Assembly: GCA_020048405.1 (NCBI GenBank)
Contig: JAIFMP010000157.1
Span: 1 to 37,531 of the forward strand
Source: Hydrogenophaga sp.
GTDB taxonomy: Bacteria; Pseudomonadota; Gammaproteobacteria; Burkholderiales; Burkholderiaceae_C
Length of the DNA stretch: 37,531 bases
Reading direction: 5' to 3'
The notes under the pieces are model-generated. The model did not search any database and was not told the origin of the DNA. It saw only the letters and a program-made list of their open reading frames with translations. A program made the translations under genes and the position numbers. This document shows positions 11,106 to 20,861 of this stretch, in pieces (the first letter of the stretch is position 1; every line of letters begins with the position of its first letter).

Positions 11106-11929
11106 GTCAAGCGGACAATGCAAGCGCGCGGCACTTTTTCTGGGTTCTGATTCCGGCGCGGCTGGCATCAACGCGCCTGCCAGACAAAGCCCTGGCCGAC
11201 ATCGCAGGCCTGCCCATGGTCGTGCGAGTGGCGCAGCAGGCCGCCCTCAGCCGCGCGATGGCCTGCGTGGTGGCAACCGACCACGAACGCATTTCTCAGG
11301 CGTGTGCTTTGCACGACGTGCGTTGCGTGATGACCGACGTTAACCACCCCTCGGGCAGCGACCGACTTGCTCAGGCCTGCGACGTGTTGAACCTTCCCGA
11401 CGACGCGGTGGTGGTGAATGTTCAAGGTGACGAGCCCCTCATCCCGCCGGACCTGATCAACTCAGTGGCGGAGGCATTGCACGACAACCCCACTTGCGTG
11501 ATGTCCACCGCCGCCCACGCCATCCACAGCCTGGACGATTTCTTGAACCCCAACGTGGTCAAAGTGGTCACCGACCGCGCGGGCCACGCCTTGTACTTCA
11601 GCCGCGCTCCCATTGCCTGGTGGCGCGACGGCATGGACTCTCTCGCGGACAGACCGCTCTCGGCAGCCTTGCCTGAACCCGCACCGCTGCGTCACATCGG
11701 GATCTACGCTTACCGCGTGGGCTTTTTACGGCGCTTCCCCCAACTCGCCCACAGCCCGCTTGAGCAGACGGAGGCGCTTGAGCAACTGCGTGTGCTGTGG
11801 CATGGCGAGCGCATTGCCGTGCACACCACACTCACAGCACCCGCCACGGGCGTGGACACGCCGCAAGACCTGGCCCGCGTGCGGGCGCTGCTGCGCGACG
11901 GCAACACCAACACGGTGGCACAGCAGTAA
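11102..11929 (+). CDS. kdsB: 3-deoxy-manno-octulosonate cytidylyltransferase KdsB
   Basis: 275 residues. Activates Kdo with CTP to CMP-Kdo for attachment to lipid A. Recognised from the N-terminal nucleotide-binding stretch [56 protein letters not shown] and the later [15 protein letters not shown] and [20 protein letters not shown]-independent ATG overlaps the Trm112 stop by four bases. Slightly longer than the typical 250-260 residues because of an extended C-terminus and N-terminal tail. Confidence 0.95.
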   Translation: MSQADNASARHFFWVLIPARLASTRLPDKALADIAGLPMVVRVAQQAALSRAMACVVATDHERISQACALHDVRCVMTDVNHPSGSDRLAQACDVLNLPDDAVVVNVQGDEPLIPPDLINSVAEALHDNPTCVMSTAAHAIHSLDDFLNPNVVKVVTDRAGHALYFSRAPIAWWRDGMDSLADRPLSAALPEPAPLRHIGIYAYRVGFLRRFPQLAHSPLEQTEALEQLRVLWHGERIAVHTTLTAPATGVDTPQDLARVRALLRDGNTNTVAQQ

Positions 11930-12751
<822 letters not shown>

Positions 12752-12802
12752 ATCGCCGCGCGGCATTCCACGAGCGCCAGCAGCAGGGCTGGCACCCACA
12801 CG

Positions 12803-12824
12803 GCCCCAGCAATGGGGCTTTTTT
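12803..12824 (+). terminator. Rho-independent terminator after adk
   Basis: A 5-bp GCCCC/GGGGC stem with a 6-base loop followed by six T. It lies about 50 nt past the adk stop, in the short gap before the convergent asparaginase gene. Confidence 0.75.
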
Positions 12825-12851
12825 GTGCCCGCGTGCCTGGCTGCCGCGGTA

Positions 12852-13844
12852 TCAGCGTGTCAGCGACAACGCCAATGCAATGCGGGCCTTGACCGGCGAA
12901 AGGGGCACCGCAGGGGGCCAGACCAGCTCGGGGCCCGGAACCACCTGTCCGAAGGGGCAACGCGTACTGCGCCACACCACCACACCTTGCGAGCATGCGC
13001 GCTGCAGCGCCGCGAGCAGCGCAGCGTGCAGCGTGCCGTTTCCAGTGCCGGCCACCACCAGTCCCATCAAGGGCGGCACACCCGCCAGCGGCTGCAACAA
13101 GGCATCAACCATCGCCCCCGTGACACCCGCGTGGCTTGTAACCACTTCCACCCGGGGGCTGTCACCTTTCGTTTTCAGCCATTTTAGTGCTGCATATGGT
13201 GCAGCATCCAAATCAATACCATCAGTTGATAGACCATCATTTGATATATTTTTTTTAAACCAGCGAACACGGCCCTCTTCCACGCAGGCGAGAGGACCTG
13301 CATCGCCCGAACTGAAGGCGTCCACCTTGTATGGGTGCACTTTGGACACTGACAGAGCGGAATGCACGTTGCCAGCGGCCACCACACACACACCGGAGGC
13401 AGTAGGATCTGTGGCGACCGCCAGTGCATCCAGCAGATTCTGCGGTCCGTCAGGTACGAGGGCGCTGGCAGGTCGCATGGCGCAGGTCAACACCACTGGC
13501 TTGTTGCCTGTGAGCACAAGGCTGAGGAAAAACGCCGTTTCTTCCAGTGTGTCGGTACCGTGGGTGATCACCACTGCCGTCACATCCGGGTCATCCAGAC
13601 CTGCCTGCGCCGCTTGAGCCAGCACACCCCAGGTGGCCGCATCCATGTCCTTGCTGTCGAGCTGCGCAACCTGCTGCGCCTGCCAGTGCCAGCGGCGCAT
13701 CCACGGTGCCACGGCATTCAGTGGTGCCAACAATTCTTCCACCGGCACCTCACCGGCCTTGTAGCCGACGTTGTCTCCAGCCACTTGCGCACGACCGGCA
13801 ATCGTGCCGCCGGTGCCCAGAATCAACACTTTTCGCTTTTCCAC
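12852..13844 (-). CDS. Asparaginase
   Basis: 330 residues. Hydrolyses L-asparagine to aspartate and ammonia. Both catalytic triad regions are present: [11 protein letters not shown] near the N-terminus and [14 protein letters not shown], with [10 protein letters not shown] supplying the lysine-side region differently from some types. The GTG at 13844 has GAGG about 6 nt upstream and begins right before the first strand ([15 protein letters not shown]); longer starts would run into the LexA sites. No signal peptide, so a cytoplasmic type is likely. An AT-rich patch (about 13185-13260) lies inside the gene but keeps the frame. Convergent with adk and divergent from lexA. Confidence 0.9.
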   Translation of the reverse strand: MEKRKVLILGTGGTIAGRAQVAGDNVGYKAGEVPVEELLAPLNAVAPWMRRWHWQAQQVAQLDSKDMDAATWGVLAQAAQAGLDDPDVTAVVITHGTDTLEETAFFLSLVLTGNKPVVLTCAMRPASALVPDGPQNLLDALAVATDPTASGVCVVAAGNVHSALSVSKVHPYKVDAFSSGDAGPLACVEEGRVRWFKKNISNDGLSTDGIDLDAAPYAALKWLKTKGDSPRVEVVTSHAGVTGAMVDALLQPLAGVPPLMGLVVAGTGNGTLHAALLAALQRACSQGVVVWRSTRCPFGQVVPGPELVWPPAVPLSPVKARIALALSLTR

Positions 13845-13861
13845 TTGCAGCCTCAACAAAA

Positions 13862-13896
13862 CTGGGTAAAAATACAGCCACTGTATAAGCAGCCAG
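13862..13896. promoter_or_regulatory. Two tandem LexA (SOS) boxes
   Basis: Two CTG-N10-CAG sites: 13862-13877 (CTGGGTAAAAATACAG) and 13881-13896 (CTGTATAAGCAGCCAG), three bases apart. They fill the gap between asparaginase (start 13844) and lexA (start 13920). The first resembles the classical SOS consensus best. Autoregulation of lexA through tandem boxes is known in E. coli; its use here is inferred. Confidence 0.7.
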
Positions 13897-13919
13897 CTCA
13901 ACCAACCCAAAGGTCAGCC

Positions 13920-14606
13920 ATGCAAGACACCGCACAGTTTCCACCAAAACTGACAGACCGCCAGAAGCAGATTCTGGAACTGATCCAGCAGTCAGTGGCT
14001 CGCACCGGCGCGCCGCCCACCCGTGCGGAAATCGCCAAAGCCCTGGGCTTCAAATCGGCCAATGCGGCTGAGGAACACCTCCAGGCCTTGGCACGCAAAG
14101 GCGCCATCGAGTTGGTCAGCGGCACCTCACGCGGCATACGGCTGAAGACCGAAACCCTCCGCTCTATCCATGAAAACCGGCTGCACCAGTTAGCCCTGCC
14201 CCTGCAAGGACTCATGCAACTGGCCCTGCCCTTAGTCGGTCGCGTGGCAGCCGGCTCGCCCATACTGGCGCAAGAACACGTAGACCAGACCTACCATCTG
14301 GAAAGCAGCCTGTTCCAGCGCAAGCCCGATTACCTGCTAAAGGTGCGCGGGATGTCCATGCGCGATGCTGGCATCATGGACGGTGATTTATTGGCAGTCC
14401 AAATCACCAAAGACGTCAAAAACGGCCAGATCGTCGTGGCCCGCTTGGGTGACGACGTCACAGTCAAGCGCTTCTGGCGCGGCAGCGAGGGCGTGGAGCT
14501 GCATGCAGAAAACCCCGATTTCAAGACCATTCACGTCAACCCAGGGGAGGTGTTCGAGATCGAAGGCCTGGCTGTCGGCCTCATCCGCAACACGATGTTG
14601 ATGTGA
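13920..14606 (+). CDS. lexA: LexA repressor
   Basis: 228 residues. Represses DNA-damage genes and cleaves itself when RecA is activated. Winged-helix DNA-binding domain at residues 10-70 ([42 protein letters not shown]). The cleavage site is [10 protein letters not shown] (Ala-Gly bond). The catalytic serine is in [17 protein letters not shown] and the lysine in DDVTVKRFW. The ATG follows an AAGG-containing ribosome region and the two LexA boxes. The protein is slightly longer than the 202-residue E. coli LexA because of a linker rich in Leu/Pro/Gln ([15 protein letters not shown]). Confidence 0.97.
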   Translation: MQDTAQFPPKLTDRQKQILELIQQSVARTGAPPTRAEIAKALGFKSANAAEEHLQALARKGAIELVSGTSRGIRLKTETLRSIHENRLHQLALPLQGLMQLALPLVGRVAAGSPILAQEHVDQTYHLESSLFQRKPDYLLKVRGMSMRDAGIMDGDLLAVQITKDVKNGQIVVARLGDDVTVKRFWRGSEGVELHAENPDFKTIHVNPGEVFEIEGLAVGLIRNTMLM

Positions 14607-14688
14607 GCTGGTAGCCGCTCACACCCTGCTTCCTTACGCCATCTGCAGGCCTTTTGCATTGGAGGCCGGCCGCTGCATTTCCCGCAAA

Positions 14689-14704
14689 CAGGTGAATTCA
14701 CCTG
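14689..14704. promoter_or_regulatory. Perfect 16-bp palindrome, candidate operator
   Basis: CAGGTGAATTCACCTG is a perfect palindrome located 18 nt upstream of the next small gene. Length and position fit a dimeric repressor site; the protein is unknown. Confidence 0.45.
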
Positions 14705-14722
14705 CCCTACTGGAGTCTGAAC

Positions 14723-15028
14723 ATGGAATTTTTGGCACGCCTCCCAGAAGCTTTTCGCCGAATGGGCGCACCCTGGCTGATGAAAACCGCCGTGGCACCA
14801 GCGGCTCCGGCAAGCCAATGCACCAACGTCAGGGCCATACAGTGCCAAGTGGCCATGACGGCAAGATCACCTGCACACGCACTCAAACTCCGAACACTCC
14901 ATACCCACGACAGCGATGCGGAAGCAACCAACCAATCGGTGCGCGTGCTCATCAGCGGCCGTATGGCTGACGTGTGTGCCGAGCTTGACAGGTTGGTGGC
15001 ACTCGAAGCCCAACCAACCCTGCATTGA
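14723..15028 (+). CDS. Hypothetical protein, 101 residues
   Basis: I do not recognise this protein. The N-terminal half is Ala/Pro-rich (AVAPAAPASQ). The C-terminal half looks folded: NQSVRVLISGRMADVCAELDRLVALEA, a strand followed by an amphipathic helix. The ATG has GGAGT about 10 nt upstream. No signal peptide or membrane segment. It lies between lexA and the hydroxyacid dehydrogenase on the same strand, close behind a 16-bp palindrome, and could be in the lexA transcript. Codon usage looks like its neighbours. Confidence 0.55.
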   Translation: MEFLARLPEAFRRMGAPWLMKTAVAPAAPASQCTNVRAIQCQVAMTARSPAHALKLRTLHTHDSDAEATNQSVRVLISGRMADVCAELDRLVALEAQPTLH

Positions 15029-15090
15029 TTGCACCACCCGACCAGGCGCATGGCAGGTGGGGCGCATTCTCTGCAGTGCACAATAGCTGC

Positions 15091-16107
15091 ATGAATATCG
15101 TGATCCTGGACGACTACCAAGATGCCGTCCGCAAACTCGACTGCGCCAACAAACTCGACGCCTACCCAGCAAAGGTGTTCACCAACACGGTGAAAGGCGT
15201 GGGCCAACTGTCCATCAGGCTTCGAGACGCAGACATTGTTGTTCTGATCCGCGAGCGTAGCCAAATCACCCGACAACTGGTAGAAAAGCTCCCCAAGCTC
15301 AAACTCATCGCACAAACGGGGCGGGTGGGCAAGCACATCGATGTGGCCGCCTGCACCGAACGCGGAATTGCCGTTGCGGAAGGGGTCGGGTCGCCGGTTG
15401 CACCTGCAGAGCTGACTTGGGCACTGGTGATGGCCGCCATGCGGCGTTTGCCCCATTACGTGGCCAGTCTCAAGCACGGTGCATGGCAGCAGTCGGGGCT
15501 CAAATCCCAGGCAATGCCGGCCAACTTCGGCTTAGGCTCGGTGCTTAAAGGCAAAACGCTGGGTATTTGGAGTTACGGAAAAATCGGCAGCCTTGTGGGT
15601 GGGTACGGACGCGCGTTTGGCATGCGGGTGCTCGTATGGGGCAGCGAAGACGCCAGACAGCGCGCACGAATGGACGGCTTTGAGACGGCCGCCACCAAAA
15701 ACGAACTGTTTGAAACCAGCGATGTGTTGTCCTTGCATTTGCGCCTGGCCGACAGCACAACCGCCTGCGTCACACTCGAAGACTTGGGCCGCATGAAGCC
15801 CAGCAGCCTGCTGGTCAACACCTCACGGGCAGAGTTGATAGAAGCAGATGCTCTGCTGGCGGCCTTGAATCGCGGCCGTCCTGGCATGGCGGCGGTCGAC
15901 GTGTTCGAGTCCGAGCCCATTTTGCAGGGACATGCACTGCTGCGGCTGGAGAACTGCATCTGCACGCCCCATATAGGCTACGTGGAGCGAGACAGCTACG
16001 AGATGTACTTTGGCGCTGCGTTTGACAACGTCACGCATTTCATCCAAGGCACCCCAACCAACATCGTCAACCCAGGCGCGCTTCAGGTGCGCCATCGACT
16101 GACCTGA
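15091..16107 (+). CDS. D-2-hydroxyacid dehydrogenase family protein
   Basis: 338 residues. NAD-dependent oxidoreductase of the D-2-hydroxyacid (phosphoglycerate dehydrogenase-like) family. Starts at ATG 15091 (MNIVILDDYQDAVRKL). Substrate-domain segment LIAQTGRVGKHIDVAAC, nucleotide-binding region GIWSYGKIGSLVGGYGRAFG, catalytic Arg in LLVNTSRAELI, Glu in AAVDVFESEP and His in CTPHIGYVERDSY. The usual GxGxIG fingerprint is altered (first Gly-x-Gly replaced by IWSYGKIG). The exact substrate cannot be read; serA-type serine synthesis is possible but the protein lacks the C-terminal ACT domain. Confidence 0.9.
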   Translation: MNIVILDDYQDAVRKLDCANKLDAYPAKVFTNTVKGVGQLSIRLRDADIVVLIRERSQITRQLVEKLPKLKLIAQTGRVGKHIDVAACTERGIAVAEGVGSPVAPAELTWALVMAAMRRLPHYVASLKHGAWQQSGLKSQAMPANFGLGSVLKGKTLGIWSYGKIGSLVGGYGRAFGMRVLVWGSEDARQRARMDGFETAATKNELFETSDVLSLHLRLADSTTACVTLEDLGRMKPSSLLVNTSRAELIEADALLAALNRGRPGMAAVDVFESEPILQGHALLRLENCICTPHIGYVERDSYEMYFGAAFDNVTHFIQGTPTNIVNPGALQVRHRLT

Positions 16108-16128
16108 AAACACACGGATTACCGGACG

Positions 16129-18393
16129 TCAGTCGGGTGTGCCAGATTTTTTGATGGTGAAGTTTTCAGGTTCGCCCAGATCGGAAAAGTCAAGGTCCAG
16201 CACGTGAAGGCCAGGACTGATTTGGGCACTTTGCGGCGTTGCACCCGCATCAAGAAGCGCACCCGCACCATCTGGAGCGTTAGGTGGCTGGCCCACATCC
16301 GCAAGCGCATCATCTGAGGACGGCTCATCCGCCAAACTGAGGTCCAAATCCAAATCGGGCCCCAAATCCACGAAAGCGCTTGGAGCGTCAGCAGCACCAA
16401 TGGGCAATGTCAAGTCTGCCCCGTCGTCAAATGGGTCGTCCGCTGCTGGCGCAGGCGGTACGGAAGCAATGAAGGCGGCAGATGCCGGAGCAGTGCCGAG
16501 CGCCTGACCCATTGTCGCGGGCAGAGGCTGCATGGCAGTGTGACCAAACACAGAGTCGCCCACGGTTGAACGGTCTTGAGCAGGTGCCCGGTCAGCCTGC
16601 ACAGGCCCAGGACTTTGGTTTTCAATCACTTCCCGGGCAATGCCATACAGAAGCAACAATTCTCGGTAAGCTTCGAGGTCAAAAACCTCTGACACGTCGT
16701 CTGGGTGAGAACGGAAAATCGACCGCTCGATCAAATGCAAGACCTCTGGCTGAGGCCAGAGCGCCTGGATACGACTCAAAGCTGCCTCGTACCGCTGCAA
16801 ACCACGCCTGGAGGTTGAGTACCGGTCGAACGACGGAGCATTGCCATTGAATCGTTCGTTGAAAGAATCGCGCAACGCGTCGTAATCTTCACGGTGGTTG
16901 AGCTCGTGGTACAGCTGGAGCAGATCAAGATACGCCAACGGACTGGAGTCGTCACTGTCTGCCAAATGTGCCTTGAGCACTTCAATGGCTTGATCGGCCT
17001 GCCCCAGTGAGATGAAAAATTCGACCTGCTGCTGCAAGTCGAACAATTCTTCGGTGGCCACCGACCGTGCGCCTTCGAACAACGCACTGTGTCCAAAGTC
17101 TGAATGCAGTTGAGCTTGACGGACCTCGGTCCGAGCCAAGTCCGGTTTTTTGGGCGGTGGCCATTTGTCCTCGGGCAGCAAAGTCTCAACATCGATGTCG
17201 AGGATGCTGTCACCTTCCTTCACGCTCTCAGAGAAATTCAATCCGGTGGGCTTACGGAAAAACCGGTCTTTCAGCGCCTCACGCCATCCCGCTTGGGGAA
17301 GCGAATCTGCTTCTGATGGTTTGGCTTTGGTGCGGGGCTGCCTTGTCCACACGGATGAAGGGGCGTCCTGCGCGCTGCGATCGAGGTTGCGATGCCGATG
17401 CCACACGGCTCCCAAACCGGCCAATGCCGCCACCAACGCGGCGAACAACGCCAGAAACACTGGATCGGTGTATCGACCTTCCCTTTCCTCTGTCAACTGA
17501 GCCTGTGCAACCTGTTCGGCTTGTTGCGCTGCAACCAACGCCGCCTTGATGCTGGTGGTCTCAGCGTTGGTGTCAACTTGCGCTTTCAGGGCATTCGCCG
17601 CGAGTTGCTCCGGGCTTTCGTTCAGAGCCTTCCAGAGCAACCGCGCGGCTTGTCGTCGCTGCTCAAGGTCTTCATTCACCGCCGACTCTTGCGGAGCCTC
17701 AATGGACATCCGCAGTGCGGGCTGCATTTGATTGACGGCAGCCATCAATTCAATGGGGTCGAGTGTCAAACGCGAACCGGCCTGGACAGGTGCGCCAGCA
17801 GTCGCCGCCACACGACGGGAAGATGTGGGTTTTTCGTTACGCTGCGATGCCCGGCTATGTTTGCGCGCGACATTGCTGGCGCTCTGATTCGCAGGAGATT
17901 CGCCGATAGCAAGACCTGTCGATGCCGTCTTGGTCAGCAAGGGTTCCGCAACTTGAGGGGCAACCGATGTCGGAGGCTGAATGGGCGCAGGCGCTTTGGG
18001 GAGTGCAACTGCGGCCGACACCACAGGCGGCAGGTCGGCCAGCAGCACATAAGAACGTGCCAGACGTTGCCCGCAACCGGCCTGAAGCTCAATGCGCACA
18101 AACGGTTCAGGCAAAGGCACACTGGTCTGCACGCGAATAAGGGTGGCTTTCGTCGCTGCACTGGTCACCACGGCAGTTTTGACATTGCCGCTGGATACAG
18201 CGTCATCGGCGAAAAACACCTGGGCGCTGGCACATGCATCGGTAGCCGACTCGCCCTCCGCCAACACCAAAGGAACCACCACGTCCAAGGGGCGACCGAT
18301 CAGCGCTTGCCCTTGGACAGCACCCAGCGACATTGCCGAGCAGCCCACACTGGCCGCCAACAGCCCTCCACCTACCCATACCTTACGCACCAT
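16129..18393 (-). CDS. FimV-like envelope protein with TPR-type C-terminal part
   Basis: 754 residues from ATG 18393 (GAGG 5-8 nt upstream). An N-terminal signal-like helix is followed by a FimV-type N-terminal domain (GQALIGRPLDVVVPLVLAEGE, with two Cys at about 54 and 107 that could pair). A Pro/Ala-rich low-complexity stretch follows, then a Gln/Glu/Ala-rich coiled coil (about 233-306), and one membrane helix PVFLALFAALVAALAGLGAV (about 311-330). After that come a helical repeat section with FISLGQADQAIEVLKAHLAD, and an acidic end with LHVLDLDFSDLGEPENF. This layout matches FimV/HubP polar landmark proteins, which tether pili, chemotaxis or chromosome proteins at the pole. No LysM domain is clearly seen. 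Convergent with the hydroxyacid dehydrogenase. Confidence 0.78.
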   Translation of the reverse strand: MVRKVWVGGGLLAASVGCSAMSLGAVQGQALIGRPLDVVVPLVLAEGESATDACASAQVFFADDAVSSGNVKTAVVTSAATKATLIRVQTSVPLPEPFVRIELQAGCGQRLARSYVLLADLPPVVSAAVALPKAPAPIQPPTSVAPQVAEPLLTKTASTGLAIGESPANQSASNVARKHSRASQRNEKPTSSRRVAATAGAPVQAGSRLTLDPIELMAAVNQMQPALRMSIEAPQESAVNEDLEQRRQAARLLWKALNESPEQLAANALKAQVDTNAETTSIKAALVAAQQAEQVAQAQLTEEREGRYTDPVFLALFAALVAALAGLGAVWHRHRNLDRSAQDAPSSVWTRQPRTKAKPSEADSLPQAGWREALKDRFFRKPTGLNFSESVKEGDSILDIDVETLLPEDKWPPPKKPDLARTEVRQAQLHSDFGHSALFEGARSVATEELFDLQQQVEFFISLGQADQAIEVLKAHLADSDDSSPLAYLDLLQLYHELNHREDYDALRDSFNERFNGNAPSFDRYSTSRRGLQRYEAALSRIQALWPQPEVLHLIERSIFRSHPDDVSEVFDLEAYRELLLLYGIAREVIENQSPGPVQADRAPAQDRSTVGDSVFGHTAMQPLPATMGQALGTAPASAAFIASVPPAPAADDPFDDGADLTLPIGAADAPSAFVDLGPDLDLDLSLADEPSSDDALADVGQPPNAPDGAGALLDAGATPQSAQISPGLHVLDLDFSDLGEPENFTIKKSGTPD

Positions 18394-18467
18394 AAAACCT
18401 CGCCTCTTTGTTGCGCAACATTCTGTCACAGCTGGCATAGTTGCTACTTTTTGAGTGGTCGAAACGT

Positions 18468-19988
18468 ATGTTTTCTGCATTTACATGTGTAGGTATTGTG
18501 GGAGCGGGCGCGATGGGGCGCGGTATCGCACAAATCGCAGCCCAGGCCGGCTGCGACGTCTGGCTTCTGGACGCACAACCGGCGGCGTTGAGTGCGGCAG
18601 TGGAGCAACTTCAGGCCCAATGGGGCAAACAAGTGACCCAAGGAAAGACAACTGCCGAACAGTTGGCCACCTGGGCATCCAAACTGCACACCACGTCCGA
18701 CCTCAAAGCGCTGGCCAATTGCGACCTGGTGGTGGAAGCCATCGTCGAGAACCTGGACGTGAAGCGCCAGCTCATGCGCGACCTGGATGCACTGCTGCCC
18801 GCCGACGCGGTGCTGGCGAGCAACACATCGTCACTGTCCATCACCGCCATTGCTGCCGGCCTGCCAGGCGAGGCGCGGCTGGCGGGTTTTCACTTCTTCA
18901 ACCCTGTGCCGCTGATGAAAGTGGTGGAAGTGGTGCCAGGCCTGAACACGCACCCCGATGTGGTGCAGCGCCTGTGTGCGCAGGCACGCGCCATGGGCCA
19001 CACACCCGTGGTGACCAAAGACACCCCAGGCTTCATCGTCAACCACGCCGGTCGCGGCTTTGTGACCGAAGCCCTGCAACTGGCGAACGAAGGCGTGGCC
19101 GACTTCGAGACCACCGACGCCATATTGAAAGACCAGGCTGGATTCAAACTGGGCCCGTTCGAATTGATGGACCTGACCGGTCTGGACGTATCGCACCCGG
19201 TGATGGTGGCAGTTCACCAGCAATACTTTGGCGAGCCGCGCTACAAACCCAATGTCATCACCGCGCAACGGCTGGCCGGGGGCGTGCTGGGCCGTAAAAC
19301 CGGGCGAGGCTTTTACACCTACACCGATGGACAGCGCCCTGCCCGCTTCGACCCGGCTGCCCCGGTGGTAGACACCCTGCCCCCAGTTTGGGTCAGCCCC
19401 AAAGCAGCCCGTCGCGCCGAGCTGTACCAACTGCTCAAAGACCTCGGCGCTCGCATTGAAACGGCGGCGAATCCGTCAGAGCAAGCGCTGATCTTGGTCG
19501 CACCCTTGGGGCTGGACGTGAGCACCATTGTGGCGGTGGAGCGCCTGGATGCGACCCGCACACTGGGCATTGACCTGATGCTGCCCGACACCGCCACCCG
19601 TCGCCGGGTGCTGGCCACCAACCCCGCCACCCGCGCCGACATGCGCGACGCGGCCTGGGCCCTGTTCGCCCGAGACGGCAAAGCCGTGAGCGTGGTGCGC
19701 GACAGCGGTGGTTTTGTGACCCAGCGGGTGCTGGCACACATCGTCAACATTGCGTCTGACATGTGCCAGCAAGGCATTTGCACCCCTGCCGACCTGGACA
19801 CCGCCGTGACCCTGGGCTTGGGCTACCCCCACGGCCCGCTGGCCTGGGGCGACCTGATGGGCCCCACCAACGTGCTGGAGGTGCTCTTCAACCTGCAAAC
19901 CGTGTATGGCGACACGCGCTACCGCCCCTCCCCCTGGCTGCGCCGACGTGGGGCCCTGGGCCTCAGCTTGACACAGCCTGAACTCTGA
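18468..19988 (+). CDS. 3-hydroxyacyl-CoA dehydrogenase (PaaH/HBD type)
   Basis: 506 residues. Oxidises L-3-hydroxyacyl-CoA to 3-oxoacyl-CoA with NAD+. The N-terminal Rossmann fold VGIVGAGAMGRGIAQIAA is followed by LASNTSSLSITAIAA, the catalytic His in AGFHFFNPVPLMKVVEVV, NHAGRGFVTEAL, and then two C-terminal 3HCDH-type domains (GFKLGPFELMDLTGLDV and the second, PDTATRRRVL to DTAVTLGLGYPHGPLAWGD). The length and duplicated C-terminal domain fit the PaaH-like enzyme of phenylacetate or fatty-acid breakdown. ATG 18468 puts the strand VGIVGAGAMG near the N-terminus. No paa genes are visible here, so general beta-oxidation is as likely. Confidence 0.9.
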   Translation: MFSAFTCVGIVGAGAMGRGIAQIAAQAGCDVWLLDAQPAALSAAVEQLQAQWGKQVTQGKTTAEQLATWASKLHTTSDLKALANCDLVVEAIVENLDVKRQLMRDLDALLPADAVLASNTSSLSITAIAAGLPGEARLAGFHFFNPVPLMKVVEVVPGLNTHPDVVQRLCAQARAMGHTPVVTKDTPGFIVNHAGRGFVTEALQLANEGVADFETTDAILKDQAGFKLGPFELMDLTGLDVSHPVMVAVHQQYFGEPRYKPNVITAQRLAGGVLGRKTGRGFYTYTDGQRPARFDPAAPVVDTLPPVWVSPKAARRAELYQLLKDLGARIETAANPSEQALILVAPLGLDVSTIVAVERLDATRTLGIDLMLPDTATRRRVLATNPATRADMRDAAWALFARDGKAVSVVRDSGGFVTQRVLAHIVNIASDMCQQGICTPADLDTAVTLGLGYPHGPLAWGDLMGPTNVLEVLFNLQTVYGDTRYRPSPWLRRRGALGLSLTQPEL

Positions 19989-20092
19989 ACGCCACACAAA
20001 GACACTTGAGCGACACGCACCCCGGCAAACCCTGAGCGCCGGGGGTGGTCCCCATCGCGACAATCCACAGCCCCTCCAGTCACGGAAAAGAC

Positions 20093-20818
20093 ATGCCCAT
20101 CGACGAACCCATTCTGACAATGGAAGAACGCGAGGCGATCAACTCAGGTCGCTGGTTCTCCAGCCTTTCCCCATCATTGCGGCACGACATCCTTCGATGC
20201 GCTTACGTCAAACGGTTCAAAGACAGCGACCTGATCACCGCACGCGGCGACCCACCCAGCGAGTGGACCGCTGTGGCCAAGGGTGCCGTGCGGGTGAGCT
20301 CCACGTCACTGTCGGGCAAACAGATCACCCTCACCTACGTGGAGCCGGGTGTGTGGTTTGGCGACATAGCCATGTTCGACGGCGACCAGCGCACGCACGA
20401 TGCCTATGCACACGGCCCCACCACGCTGCTGTGTGTGGCCCGCACCGACTTTCAGAAAATCCTGTCGCAGCACGTCGAGCTGTACGAGGCGCTGATGCGC
20501 CTGCAGGCGCGGCGCATCCGCACCCTGTTCGGTCTGGTGGAAGACCTGAACACCCTGCCCCTGCGCGCACGCCTGGCCAAGCAACTGCTGCATCTGGTGC
20601 GCAGCTACGGTGTGCCCTGCCTGGCCGACGGCAGCGAAACACGCATTGGCCTGCAACTGGCGCAGGAAGAACTGGCCCAGTTGCTGGGTGCGTCGCGCCA
20701 ACGCGTGAACCAGGAACTCAAATCCATGGAGCGCGAGGGCGCCATCCGCATCGAACCGGGCGGCCTGGTGGTGCGCCAGCGCGAAGCCTTGATGCGCATC
20801 TCCGAAACCGAAGCCTGA
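20093..20818 (+). CDS. Crp/Fnr family transcriptional regulator
   Basis: 241 residues. A cyclic-nucleotide-binding-type beta-roll (about residues 25-130, with LTYVEPGVWFGDIAMFDGDQRTHDA), a dimer helix, and a C-terminal helix-turn-helix (LAQEELAQLLGASRQRVNQELKSMEREGAI). No Fe-S cysteine cluster of the FNR kind is seen. ATG 20093 has GGAAAAG nearby. It sits between a hydroxyacyl-CoA dehydrogenase and an acyl-CoA dehydrogenase unit, so it may control fatty acid use; this is by position only. Confidence 0.92.
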   Translation: MPIDEPILTMEEREAINSGRWFSSLSPSLRHDILRCAYVKRFKDSDLITARGDPPSEWTAVAKGAVRVSSTSLSGKQITLTYVEPGVWFGDIAMFDGDQRTHDAYAHGPTTLLCVARTDFQKILSQHVELYEALMRLQARRIRTLFGLVEDLNTLPLRARLAKQLLHLVRSYGVPCLADGSETRIGLQLAQEELAQLLGASRQRVNQELKSMEREGAIRIEPGGLVVRQREALMRISETEA

Positions 20819-20861
20819 CCCTGCAACCCGTGTGCATGGGCAGCACAACCCCCGCTTGTCC

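Noticed and set aside
13185-13260. AT-rich patch inside the asparaginase gene as a possible insertion
   Set aside because: The frame stays open and the protein length is normal, so it is more likely local variation.
17392-18492. 366-codon plus-strand frame opposite the FimV-like gene
   Set aside because: Arg/Cys/His-rich composition typical of antisense translation; no motif.
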